Shown here: positions 19,017 through 27,381 of the stretch, piece after piece | Layout: every line of letters starts with the position of its first letter | How positions within the stretch are numbered: position 1 is the first letter of the stretch | Source: Christiangramia sediminis | GTDB lineage: Bacteria > Bacteroidota > Bacteroidia > Flavobacteriales > Flavobacteriaceae | Direction of reading: 5' to 3' | Assembly (NCBI RefSeq): GCF_020552705.1 | Contig: NZ_JAJBZG010000002.1 | Span: forward strand, 558,001-622,000 | Length of the DNA stretch: 64,000 bases | Notes under the pieces: generated by a model | What the model saw: only the letters and a program-made list of their open reading frames with translations | Databases searched by the model: none | Told to the model about the DNA's origin: nothing | Made by a program: the position numbers and the translations under genes

Positions 19017-19024
19017 CAAAGATA
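19017..19024 (-). promoter_or_regulatory. -7 box of the TPR/barrel operon
   Basis: On the minus strand this reads TATCTTTG, an exact TAnnTTTG, 24 bases before the TPR start codon. No clear -33 TTG was found. Confidence 0.5.
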
Positions 19025-19109
19025 ATTTAAAGCTTGCTTCTATAACGCCGATAAAGTTCTATAATTATGTTAACGGAAAAAAAAGTATGTCAACGCCTTT
19101 TGAAAAATG

Positions 19110-19117
19110 TATATTTG
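19110..19117 (+). promoter_or_regulatory. -7 box upstream of ftsE
   Basis: TATATTTG is an exact TAnnTTTG, 36 bases before the ftsE start. The -33 element is not convincing. Confidence 0.45.
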
Positions 19118-19153
19118 GAAATAATTTGCAACCCGAATCAACGTTAGAAATTC

Positions 19154-19837
19154 ATGGCTGAAACTGTTCTGGAATTAAAAAACGCGGCAATCTATCAACG
19201 CGAAAGTCTTATTTTATCTGAAGTAGACGTTACCGTATACAAAGGTGATTTTGTTTATCTCATCGGGAAGACCGGAACCGGAAAGAGTAGCTTTATGAAA
19301 ACACTTTATGGTGATCTTCCACTTACCGAAGGTGAGGGCCATATTGTTGATTTTAACCTTAGAACCTTAAAGGAAAAAGATATTCCATATTTGCGCCGAA
19401 AACTGGGCGTGGTCTTTCAGGATTTCAAATTACTTACTGACAGGAATATTAAGGAAAACCTGCTATTTGTATTAAAAGCCACCGGCTGGAAAGATCAAAA
19501 AGGAATGGACAGTAAGATAGATGAAGTTCTGGACAAGGTTGGAATGAAAACGAAAGGATTCAAATATCCCTACCAGCTTTCTGGTGGTGAACAGCAAAGA
19601 GTGGCGATCGCCAGAGCTTTATTAAACGATCCTGAATTGATCCTTGCAGATGAGCCTACCGGGAACCTGGATCCACAAACTTCAGTAGAAGTAATGGAAG
19701 TACTTCAGGAAATAAGCAGAAATGGGAACACTATTTTAATGGCTACGCATGATTATGCACTGCTGCTGAAATATCCTTCAAAAACTTTGAAGTGTGACGG
19801 CCAGCGTGTATTTGAAGTGGTACAGAAATCTTTATAA
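19154..19837 (+). CDS. ftsE: Cell-division ATP-binding protein FtsE
   Basis: 227 residues, the usual FtsE length. Walker [11 protein letters not shown]-loop VFQDFKLL, signature LSGGEQQR, Walker [14 protein letters not shown] and the H-loop histidine in ATHDYALL are all present. [14 protein letters not shown] is characteristic of FtsE. With FtsX (not in this window) it forms the membrane complex that controls peptidoglycan hydrolases at the division site. The gene stands alone, divergent from the TPR gene, and ends in a long hairpin. Confidence 0.93.
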   Translation: MAETVLELKNAAIYQRESLILSEVDVTVYKGDFVYLIGKTGTGKSSFMKTLYGDLPLTEGEGHIVDFNLRTLKEKDIPYLRRKLGVVFQDFKLLTDRNIKENLLFVLKATGWKDQKGMDSKIDEVLDKVGMKTKGFKYPYQLSGGEQQRVAIARALLNDPELILADEPTGNLDPQTSVEVMEVLQEISRNGNTILMATHDYALLLKYPSKTLKCDGQRVFEVVQKSL

Positions 19838-19844
19838 ATAAAAG

Positions 19845-19888
19845 TTTAAAATAATACTGCGTCGCTCTGCTCGCAGTATTATTTTAAA
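19845..19888 (+). terminator. 17-bp perfect hairpin downstream of ftsE
   Basis: TTTAAAATAATACTGCG (19845-19861) and its exact complement (19872-19888) flank a 10-base loop. It starts 8 bases after the ftsE stop. The outermost bases are A/T runs, so it probably acts as a terminator. The stem is unusually long. The rest of the ftsE-kinase gap holds nothing recognisable. Confidence 0.65.
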
Positions 19889-20057
19889 ATTCCGCATAAA
19901 CTTTTTTAAGGCTCTCACTATTATAATAACAATTAAAAAGAGCTGCGGAAATAAATTCAGGACAACAAATTTTAATAAGCTCTAAATCTTAATCATTCCT
20001 AAAATCTTTTCGGAAGAATATCATTTTTGATAACTTGTGAGTTCTTCAATTTATTTA

Positions 20058-20804
20058 ATGGAAATATTAGGAATAGATATAGGTGGTTCAAGTCTGAAAG
20101 GCGCTATAGTTGATGTTAACTTAGGGGAATTAAAGACTGATACACACCGGATTCCTACTCCAGAATCCCGGGAACCGGAGGCTATGGCCCAGGCTGTAAA
20201 AGAGATGGTAGCACATTTTAATTATAAGGGGATTGTAGGTTGTGGATTTCCAACCATCGTAAAAAAAGGCATTTGTAAAGACGAAGGAAATCTAAGTGAA
20301 AAATGGGTGGGTGTTGATGTAGATGCACTTTTTGAAAAAACCACCGGATTAAACTTTACCGTGATCAATGATGCTGATGCGGCCGGCCTGGCTGAAACCC
20401 AATTTGGAGCGGGAAAAGATAAACATGGATTTGTTCTTATGATCACCGTGGGCACCGGATTGGGCAGTGGAGCTTATCTCAACGGAGAACTGATCCCTAA
20501 TTTTGAACTGGGCCAGATCCCGTATAAGGAATTTGAAAAAATTGAAGAATGGGCAGCTTCCTCTATAAAGACTGAACAGAACTTAAGTTACAAAGAATGG
20601 GCTTTTCGGTTTAATATTTTTCTAAACTATATACATAAGATTTTGAACCCGGATGTGATCATGGTGGGGGGAGGAATTTCTAACGACTGGAATAAATTTG
20701 AAAAATATCTGCAAGTAGATACAAAAATTATTCCCGCAGAACTTCGAAATGATTCTGGCGTTTTAGGAGCTGCAATTGCGGCTTACCAAAAATATTCAGG
20801 CTAG
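20058..20804 (+). CDS. ppgK: ROK-family kinase, polyphosphate glucokinase-like
   Basis: 248 residues from the ATG at 20058 (MEILGIDIGGSSLKGAIVD). A GTG at 20037 is in frame but sits inside a TAACTTG promoter-like stretch. The phosphate-binding motifs DIGGSSLKG, INDADAAGLAE and VGTGLGSGAYLNG are complete, with catalytic Asp in NDAD. The short length and lack of the ROK zinc motif fit PpgK-type polyphosphate/ATP glucokinases. The phosphoryl donor cannot be told from the sequence. Confidence 0.8.
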   Translation: MEILGIDIGGSSLKGAIVDVNLGELKTDTHRIPTPESREPEAMAQAVKEMVAHFNYKGIVGCGFPTIVKKGICKDEGNLSEKWVGVDVDALFEKTTGLNFTVINDADAAGLAETQFGAGKDKHGFVLMITVGTGLGSGAYLNGELIPNFELGQIPYKEFEKIEEWAASSIKTEQNLSYKEWAFRFNIFLNYIHKILNPDVIMVGGGISNDWNKFEKYLQVDTKIIPAELRNDSGVLGAAIAAYQKYSG

Positions 20805-20870
20805 GAATTCAGTCGGTCGCTTGGCAATCTTTCTACATTAGTAAATTTTCAGTAAAAGTTTAAAGCAAGT

Positions 20871-21770
20871 TTAAACCATCTTCCGCTTTCTCTTCCTTAG
20901 GTTCATTTGCACTACCGCCAGGAGAATAAGTACGATTCCCAGCCATTGCCAGATATCCACCCGTTCATTTAGTAAAAAATAAGCCATAAGTACAGCTGCA
21001 GGTAATTCAATTGAAGAAATTATCGCACCTAATCCCACATCAATTTTAGGCATTCCGGCAGTGTAAAGAAGTGGCGGTAGGATCGTCCCGAAAAGAGCTA
21101 AAATCAAACCCCACTTTAAAAGAATTTCAGTGTTGTACTCAACAAATAAGTATGGCAGAGAAATTATGCTCACTACTAAAAATCCGCCGATCATCATCCA
21201 GAGACTACGTTTTATAGATTGCATTTCTAGAGCAACCGTATTAGAGTAATAAATGGTACCTGTATAAGACAATGCTGCCAGGATTCCCCAGCCAATTCCT
21301 CTCCAGTCTACCACAAATTCATCGTTAAGAACATTGGTAGCCAATAAAGTTCCGAGAAGTATGGCAATAACCGCCAGGATTTTTTTTATGCCTGGTTTTT
21401 TACCTGCGATTATGGCTTCCAATACTACTCCTATCCATACACTTTGCATCAACATTACAATTCCTATCGATACCGGAATATATTTTACCGCGAGATAATA
21501 GAAAGTACTGGTAAGTCCCAGCGTAGTTCCGGCAGCGATTAGCTTTAACTTGCTTTTCGTTTTCGAATTTGCCGGTGTCCCCTGCTCTTTTTTTCCGAAG
21601 AAGATATTTATTAGTAAGATCCCTAATAGTCCCAGAGCCATTTGAGAAAACGTAACTTCATGAGAAGTATAACCTTCAGCATAGGCCATCTTAACAAAAG
21701 TAGTTAGCATACCATAACTGCATGCTCCCAAGGCAACTAGTATAGAACCTTTGAGTATAGATTTATCCAT
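20871..21770 (-). CDS. EamA/DMT-family transporter
   Basis: 299 residues with about ten hydrophobic segments arranged as two EamA repeats (LVALGACSYGMLTTFVK at the start of repeat 1, IGWGILAALSYTGTIYYSN at the start of repeat 2). It is a drug/metabolite transporter-type inner-membrane permease of unknown substrate. The short basic tail RKRKRKMV is cytosolic by the positive-inside rule. It is separated from typA by a terminator. Confidence 0.85.
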   Translation of the reverse strand: MDKSILKGSILVALGACSYGMLTTFVKMAYAEGYTSHEVTFSQMALGLLGILLINIFFGKKEQGTPANSKTKSKLKLIAAGTTLGLTSTFYYLAVKYIPVSIGIVMLMQSVWIGVVLEAIIAGKKPGIKKILAVIAILLGTLLATNVLNDEFVVDWRGIGWGILAALSYTGTIYYSNTVALEMQSIKRSLWMMIGGFLVVSIISLPYLFVEYNTEILLKWGLILALFGTILPPLLYTAGMPKIDVGLGAIISSIELPAAVLMAYFLLNERVDIWQWLGIVLILLAVVQMNLRKRKRKMV

Positions 21771-21872
21771 ATTATAAACTGTAAAAATCGACTGGATTCT
21801 TTTCTATCCTGCCAGTCGCCAGATTTATTTAGCTAAAATGAAATAGCTTATGATCATATTTTCAGGCATAAA

Positions 21873-21906
21873 AAAGCTGCCTTAAATCTTAATTCAAGGC
21901 AGCTTT
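21873..21906 (-). terminator. Terminator of typA
   Basis: AAAGCTGCCTT and AAGGCAGCTTT (11-bp perfect stem, 12-base loop), followed by a T run when read on the minus strand. It lies 20 bases behind the typA stop. Confidence 0.88.
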
Positions 21907-21925
21907 AAAATCTTAAGATCTAAGA

Positions 21926-23728
21926 TTACATAATCTTATTTCTCTTACGGTCATTTTCCGTTAAATATATCTTTCTTAAGCGCAAGTGATGCGGAGTTAC
22001 CTCAACATATTCATCTTTCTGAATATATTCCAAAGCTTCTTCTAAAGAGAACTTGATTGCAGGAACGATCTTCGCTTTATCGTCCGCTCCAGAAGAACGT
22101 ACGTTAGAAAGTTTTTTCGTTTTAGTGATATTCACCGCCATATCATCCTGACGTGAATTCTCTCCAATTACCTGACCTTCATAAATATCTTCACCCGGAT
22201 CTACGAAAAACTTACCTCTATCCTGAAGTTTATCAATAGAATAAGGAATCGCTTTTCCTTTTTCCATAGAAACTAAAGAACCATTCTGTCTTTCCGGAAT
22301 TCCACCTTTAAGTGGCTGGTATTCTTTATATCTGTGTGCCATGATCGCTTCACCCGCCGTAGCAGTAAGCAACTGGTTTCTTAAACCGATAATACCTCTG
22401 GATGGAATAAGGAACTGAATATTCATTCTTTCTCCTTTAGCCTCCATAGAAAGCATCTCTCCTTTTCTCATGGTTACCATCTCAACGGCTTTTCCAGAAA
22501 CATCTTCGGGAAGATCAATGGTAAGCTCTTCAACAGGCTCACATTTCACTCCGTCAATTTCTTTAATAATAACCTGTGGCTGTCCAATCTGAAGCTCATA
22601 ACCTTCACGTCTCATAGTTTCAATAAGAACAGATAAGTGAAGTACTCCGCGGCCATAAACTAAAAATTTATCGGCACTGTCAGTTTCATTTACACGAAGT
22701 GCAAGGTTCTTTTCAAGTTCTTTGTAGAGCCTCTCTTTAATATGCCTTGAAGTCACAAACTTTCCATCCTTTCCGAAGAAAGGAGAATCGTTAATGGTAA
22801 AAAGCATACTCATGGTAGGCTCATCAATAGCAATAGTTTTTAATCCTTCAGGATTTTCAAGATCGGCAACAGTATCGCCAATTTCAAATCCTTCTAGACC
22901 TACGATCGCACAAATATCACCCGCCTGTACCTCTTCGATCTTTCTACGGCCTAAACCTTCGAAAGTATGTAGTTCTTTAATTCTTGTTTTTTTGATGCTA
23001 CCATCACGCTTCACTAAAGAAACCTGCTGATTCTCTTTTAGAGTTCCTCTTTGTAATCTACCAATCGCAATACGACCTGTAAATGAAGAGAAGTCAAGAG
23101 AAGTGATCAACATTTGAGGAGTTCCTTCCAGATCTACTTTAGGAGCAGGAATATGTTCCATCACCATATCAAGCAATGGCTCAATATTATCAGTTTCATT
23201 TTTCCAGTCTTCACTCATCCAGTTGTTCTTTGCAGAACCGTATACAGCTGGGAAATCCAGCTGCCATTCTTCAGCACCAAGTTCAAACATAAGGTCAAAT
23301 ACCTTTTCATGAACTTCGTCTGGAGTACAGTTTTCTTTATCAACCTTATTGATCACCACACATGGCTTTAAACCAAGATCGATCGCTTTTTGAAGAACGA
23401 AACGAGTTTGCGGCATTGGCCCTTCAAAAGCATCTACCAATAGTAGTACACCATCGGCCATGTTCAATACTCGTTCTACTTCTCCACCAAAATCGGCGTG
23501 ACCAGGAGTATCAATAATATTGATCTTAGTATCCTTGTAGGTTACAGAAACGTTTTTGGAAGTAATGGTAATTCCACGCTCTCTTTCAAGATCATTATTG
23601 TCCAGGATAAGTTCACCCGTAGACTGGTTATCACGGAACAATTCACAGTGATGCATTATTTTATCTACCAGGGTTGTCTTACCGTGGTCAACGTGTGCGA
23701 TAATCGCGATATTTCTAATAGCTGTCAT
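21926..23728 (-). CDS. typA: Ribosome-associated GTPase TypA/BipA
   Basis: 600 residues. G1 [10 protein letters not shown]2 region RERGITI, G3 DTPGHADF and G4 NKVD are intact. Elongation-factor-like domains and the conserved C-terminal TypA domain follow ([11 protein letters not shown]..., [12 protein letters not shown]). TypA is a translational GTPase involved in 50S subunit assembly, notably at low temperature and under stress. Single-gene unit, with an exact -7 box and a palindrome immediately upstream. Confidence 0.96.
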   Translation of the reverse strand: MTAIRNIAIIAHVDHGKTTLVDKIMHHCELFRDNQSTGELILDNNDLERERGITITSKNVSVTYKDTKINIIDTPGHADFGGEVERVLNMADGVLLLVDAFEGPMPQTRFVLQKAIDLGLKPCVVINKVDKENCTPDEVHEKVFDLMFELGAEEWQLDFPAVYGSAKNNWMSEDWKNETDNIEPLLDMVMEHIPAPKVDLEGTPQMLITSLDFSSFTGRIAIGRLQRGTLKENQQVSLVKRDGSIKKTRIKELHTFEGLGRRKIEEVQAGDICAIVGLEGFEIGDTVADLENPEGLKTIAIDEPTMSMLFTINDSPFFGKDGKFVTSRHIKERLYKELEKNLALRVNETDSADKFLVYGRGVLHLSVLIETMRREGYELQIGQPQVIIKEIDGVKCEPVEELTIDLPEDVSGKAVEMVTMRKGEMLSMEAKGERMNIQFLIPSRGIIGLRNQLLTATAGEAIMAHRYKEYQPLKGGIPERQNGSLVSMEKGKAIPYSIDKLQDRGKFFVDPGEDIYEGQVIGENSRQDDMAVNITKTKKLSNVRSSGADDKAKIVPAIKFSLEEALEYIQKDEYVEVTPHHLRLRKIYLTENDRKRNKIM

Positions 23729-23730
23729 GA

Positions 23731-23757
23731 AGCCTTATTTTTAAGGCTGCAAATGTA
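23731..23757 (-). promoter_or_regulatory. typA promoter box and start-proximal palindrome
   Basis: Read on the minus strand, TACATTTG (plus-strand 23750-23757) is an exact -7 box. AGCCTTA and TAAGGCT (plus-strand 23731-23748, loop of 4) form a perfect 7-bp dyad ending two bases before the ATG. The expected start of transcription falls inside the dyad, so a DNA operator is as likely as an RNA hairpin. Confidence 0.5.
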
Positions 23758-24036
23758 CAGCTATTTTTCGCTAAACCAGCCTAGTTTTAAAAGATTTTAA
23801 TTTATTGAAAATCAGCAACTTTAAATGTGTTTTTAGATTTATGCCTATTCTGTTTTTCCCGTAGAATCTTCCGGAATTGATCAAAGTCCAAAAAATCTCC
23901 TAAAAAAGTTAATTCCATTATGTCCTCAAATTCTCCTTCTCTCCTCTATTTCCCTGACAAACAAACAGATTAATTTTTCAGCAATTTATTATACTGTTAA
24001 ACCTAAAAAGTTTTGCTGTTAAAGGCCTTTAAATTA

Positions 24037-24068
24037 TTTGAAAGCTCTTTCACTTAATTCTAGTTTTG
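24037..24068 (+). promoter_or_regulatory. Promoter of the CHRD-like lipoprotein gene
   Basis: TTTG at 24037-24040 and TAGTTTTG at 24061-24068, 20 bases apart: an exact fit to the Bacteroidetes -33/-7 consensus. It decides the start codon downstream, because the alternative TTG at 24066 lies within the -7 box. Confidence 0.75.
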
Positions 24069-24089
24069 ATCCAAACAAAAAGAATTATT

Positions 24090-24638
24090 ATGAAAATTAT
24101 CAAAGGATTATTTCTATCAATTTTAGCTTTAGGCGTTGTGAGTTGTGATGATGACGATGACAACGAAACTATGGAAACTACGACGTCGTACACGGCTCAA
24201 TTAGGTTCTATCAACGATTCTGGAGCAAGCGGTACTGCGACAGTTTCTGTACAGGGCGATATGCTTACAGTAAATGTAATGGCCCAGGGAATGGTGCCAA
24301 ATCAGGCACATCCACAACACATTCACGGATTAATGGATGATGAGGAAGCAACCTGTCCTCCAGCATCTGCTGATACTGATGAAGACGGAATCATTACTAT
24401 TCCAGAAGGAGCTCCTTTCTATGGTGAGGTTCTGCTTCCACTTGATGACTTTCCAATGGCAGATGAGAATGGAAATATCAGCTACGAAAAAACTTTCATG
24501 CTAGGTGAGAATGGTACTCCAACTGCTGAAGAACTGGACGATCTTGAAGACAGAGTGATCGTACTACATGGTCTGAATAATAATGATGAGTATGTAGCTA
24601 CTATTCCTGTTGCTTGTGGTGAGCTTGATGAAATGTAG
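24090..24638 (+). CDS. CHRD-like lipoprotein
   Basis: 182 residues from the ATG at 24090. The signal MKIIKGLFLSILALGVVSC has a lipobox and is followed by an acidic DDDDDNE spacer. The body (SGASGTATVSVQGDMLTVNVMAQGMVPNQAHPQHIHG) resembles CHRD-type domains with their HxxHIHG motif. The remainder is acidic. Probably an exported lipoprotein facing the periplasm or surface, single gene between its own promoter and terminator. Function unknown. Confidence 0.75.
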   Translation: MKIIKGLFLSILALGVVSCDDDDDNETMETTTSYTAQLGSINDSGASGTATVSVQGDMLTVNVMAQGMVPNQAHPQHIHGLMDDEEATCPPASADTDEDGIITIPEGAPFYGEVLLPLDDFPMADENGNISYEKTFMLGENGTPTAEELDDLEDRVIVLHGLNNNDEYVATIPVACGELDEM

Positions 24639-24662
24639 AGAAACACCATTATAATAAAGAGA

Positions 24663-24686
24663 AAACCGCCAATTCGGCGGTTTTTT
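24663..24686 (+). terminator. Terminator of the CHRD-like lipoprotein gene
   Basis: AAAACCGCC pairs with GGCGGTTTT, followed by seven T. It also lies just behind the convergent DinB gene. Confidence 0.88.
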
Positions 24687-24690
24687 TATT

Positions 24691-25176
24691 TTATGATTCG
24701 TCTGCTGAAGGTCCGTAAGTTGTGGGAACTGATATTTCCAACAACCTGAAATAAACTCCTAATTGAGCCCGGTGATGAGGAAACTGGCTCATCACCATGG
24801 TTTGAAGCACATTGAACCTGGGCATTTCAAAAAGGGTCTCTCCTTCTTTGGTCATTTTCCAGGTATGCTCATATTCTTCATCAGCTTGTTTCAAAGCTTT
24901 TTCAGCTGCAGCGGTATTTTCTTTTAGTGTTTCGATAAGTCCTTTCACTGTTTCTTCCTCAGGCGGTTTATATCCTGCGATATCCCATTCTCTAGCATCC
25001 ATGGTTCCGGTGATCCATGATGGTATTTCTGCCAGGTGATTGGCCAATTGCTTAATGGTCATTGATTTTTCATGAGGCTTCCATCCCATTTTATCTTCCG
25101 GTATTCGCTTTAAAAATTTTTCGGTTAAAGCCACTTCCTGCTGTAATTGGGAAATAAAAAATTCATGAATTTTCAT
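24691..25176 (-). CDS. DinB-family metalloprotein
   Basis: 161 residues from the ATG at 25176; an in-frame TTG at 25200 would add eight residues. The DinB four-helix bundle is recognised from LTEKFLKRIPEDKMGWKPHEKSMTIKQLANHLAEI and the metal-binding histidines in ANHLAE and FPHHRAQLG. Members are thiol-transferase-like or of unknown activity. Divergent from kdsA. Confidence 0.82.
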   Translation of the reverse strand: MKIHEFFISQLQQEVALTEKFLKRIPEDKMGWKPHEKSMTIKQLANHLAEIPSWITGTMDAREWDIAGYKPPEEETVKGLIETLKENTAAAEKALKQADEEYEHTWKMTKEGETLFEMPRFNVLQTMVMSQFPHHRAQLGVYFRLLEISVPTTYGPSADES

Positions 25177-25258
25177 AGTATCGAGATTAGTATCAAACAA
25201 GCTTCTAATTTATGAAAAATTAGCCTTAAAATTTATCGCTTTAGAAAAACTGAACTAA

Positions 25259-25289
25259 TTGCAATGCGCTATTAAATCAATTATCTTTG
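25259..25289 (+). promoter_or_regulatory. kdsA promoter
   Basis: TTG at 25259-25261 and TATCTTTG at 25282-25289, 20 bases apart, match the Bacteroidetes consensus exactly. The kdsA start follows 16 bases later. Confidence 0.75.
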
Positions 25290-25305
25290 CCTCAAATTCA
25301 AAAAA

Positions 25306-26124
25306 ATGGATCTAAGTAAAATTCCGAATATAAAACATAGTGATTCCAATAATTTCTTCCTGCTTTCGGGGCCCTGTGCTATTGAAGGAGAAGAAATGGC
25401 TTTAAGAATTGCTGAAAAAGTAGTTTCAATAACCGATAAACTGGAAATCCCATATATTTTTAAAGGCTCTTTTAAAAAAGCAAACCGAAGCAGGATTGAT
25501 AGTTTTACCGGAATTGGAGATGAGAAAGCATTAAAGATCCTTAGAAAGGTTTCGGAAACTTTTGATATTCCCACGGTAACTGATATACATGAAATCAACG
25601 ATGCGAAACTAGCTGCAGAATATGTAGATGTGCTTCAGATTCCCGCTTTTTTGGTTAGACAGACAGACCTTGTAGTGGCAGCTGCCGAAACCGGAAAAGT
25701 TATAAATCTGAAAAAAGGCCAGTTCATGAGTCCCGAAGCTATGAAACATGCCGTTACCAAAGTGACCGACTGTAATAATGAACAGGTGATGGTAACCGAT
25801 CGTGGAACTATGTTTGGCTACCAGGACCTGATCGTGGATTTCCGTGGAATTCCAACCATGCGTGAATTTGCCCCTACTGTACTGGATGTGACCCATTCGC
25901 TTCAGCAACCCAATCAAAGTACCGGCGTTACCGGCGGAAGACCCGACATGATAGAAACCATTGCGCGGGCCGGGGTTGTAAATAATGTTGATGGTTTGTT
26001 TATTGAAACTCACTTTGATCCGGCGAATGCAAAAAGTGATGGAGCGAATATGTTGGACCTGGCACATTTGGAAAAATTACTGAGCAATCTGGTGGCGATA
26101 AGAAAAACCATTAACCAAATCTAA
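25306..26124 (+). CDS. kdsA: 3-deoxy-8-phosphooctulonate synthase
   Basis: 272 residues, the standard length. It condenses arabinose 5-phosphate with phosphoenolpyruvate to give KDO 8-phosphate for lipid A-core synthesis. Family motifs: GPCAIEGEEMALRIAE, FKGSFKKANRSRIDSFTGIG, VLQIPAFLVRQTDL, TDRGTMFGYQDLIVDFRGIPTM, ETHFDPANAKSDGANML. Preceded by a good promoter, no partner genes adjacent. Confidence 0.96.
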   Translation: MDLSKIPNIKHSDSNNFFLLSGPCAIEGEEMALRIAEKVVSITDKLEIPYIFKGSFKKANRSRIDSFTGIGDEKALKILRKVSETFDIPTVTDIHEINDAKLAAEYVDVLQIPAFLVRQTDLVVAAAETGKVINLKKGQFMSPEAMKHAVTKVTDCNNEQVMVTDRGTMFGYQDLIVDFRGIPTMREFAPTVLDVTHSLQQPNQSTGVTGGRPDMIETIARAGVVNNVDGLFIETHFDPANAKSDGANMLDLAHLEKLLSNLVAIRKTINQI

Positions 26125-26206
26125 AAATTTTCCCAAAGTTTAATTACGCTTGCGTCTAAAGAGGAATTTTCGGGCTAAATTATAATTTAACTTATATTTC
26201 CCTACA

Positions 26207-27361
26207 ATGCGAAGTCATTCCTCTTCAATATCCGGCATTCTGCTGGTTATATTCTTATTATTATCTTTTCTCATCCCGGGGAATTATGCCTATGCTCAGG
26301 AAAAACCCCAAATAAATGTGGGTGGTGCCCTAAGATTCAATTATAATCTATCTTCCTGGAAGGACGGACAAAAAGAAAGAGGTGGAGATTTTGGATATGA
26401 TATGTTCAGGATCAATTTCGATGCTGCCTGGAAAGATATTTATCTAAATGCTGAATACCGTCTTTATTCTGAAGCCTTTGGAGGTGGATTTTTAAAACAG
26501 GGCTGGGTTGGTTACAGGTTCAATGATCGCGACGAGATACAAATAGGATTAAATCAGGTTCCTTTTGGTTTACAGCAGTATAATTCCCACAACTGGTTCT
26601 TCAATCTCACTTATTATTTTGGATTGGAGGATGATCATGACATGGGGATCAAATATCTGCATGTAGGTGAGACCTTTGAATATGATCTCGCTTTCTATAA
26701 AAACGCGGAAGAATTACGCTTTGGCGGAGATACTGAAACTTCTCCTAACCGATATTCTTATGACGTGGTGGGGAGAAATAAAGAAGTGAACCAGGTAAAC
26801 GGAAAAGTGGTTTATAAGTTTGGCGACTCCATAAAAAATCGTCTGGGAATTTCTGCACAGTATGGGGGTCTATATAATCTGGACACTAAAGAAACAGGCT
26901 CGCACAATGGTCTTGCCTTACACTACGAACTGGATTTTAGCAATTGGAATTTTAAGTTACAGGCTATGAATATCAATAATGATCCGAAGAATTTACCTGG
27001 AGAATCTGATGAGATTTTGCAAATGGGAGCTTACGGAGTTCCTTATGAAGTAGCTTCAGATTTTAATATTTACAGCCTCGCTTTTTCCAAAAGTATCCCT
27101 GTTAAACTAGGCCCCATCAGTAATCTTGAATTTTATAATGACTTTGGGTATATGGATAAAAAAGTGGAGAGTTTCGAAGATTCCTTCATGAATGTAACCG
27201 GAGTTCTCATAAGTGCAGGGCATGTTTATACCTATGTAGATTATGCCGCCGGATATAATCACTCCTGGCTGGGTGGAAATTTTGTAGATGATTTTTCCAA
27301 TGGAAATCCAGATGCCAAGTGGGAAGCAAGATTCAATATCAACATAGGCTATTACTTTTAA
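26207..27361 (+). CDS. Outer-membrane porin-like beta-barrel
   Basis: 384 residues. A signal peptide precedes QEKPQINVGGALRFNYNLSSW, a first-strand pattern typical of porins. The rest is repeated strands (IYLNAEYRLYSEAF, EIQIGLNQVPFGLQ, NGLALHYELDFSNWNFKLQAMNI), and the protein ends in the aromatic C terminus ARFNINIGYYF expected of outer-membrane barrels. It lies 20 bases upstream of the betaine-type transporter, so it probably lets the same solute cross the outer membrane. Substrate inferred from context only. Confidence 0.78.
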   Translation: MRSHSSSISGILLVIFLLLSFLIPGNYAYAQEKPQINVGGALRFNYNLSSWKDGQKERGGDFGYDMFRINFDAAWKDIYLNAEYRLYSEAFGGGFLKQGWVGYRFNDRDEIQIGLNQVPFGLQQYNSHNWFFNLTYYFGLEDDHDMGIKYLHVGETFEYDLAFYKNAEELRFGGDTETSPNRYSYDVVGRNKEVNQVNGKVVYKFGDSIKNRLGISAQYGGLYNLDTKETGSHNGLALHYELDFSNWNFKLQAMNINNDPKNLPGESDEILQMGAYGVPYEVASDFNIYSLAFSKSIPVKLGPISNLEFYNDFGYMDKKVESFEDSFMNVTGVLISAGHVYTYVDYAAGYNHSWLGGNFVDDFSNGNPDAKWEARFNINIGYYF

Positions 27362-27381
27362 GAATAAACTAATAAATTTTT

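Noticed and set aside
20037-20057. GTG start of the ROK kinase
   Set aside because: It overlaps a -7-like box; MEILGIDIGG from 20058 is the normal beginning of the fold.
24066-24089. TTG start of the CHRD-like lipoprotein
   Set aside because: It lies inside an exact TAnnTTTG box with a TTTG at correct distance; the ATG at 24090 gives a clean signal peptide.
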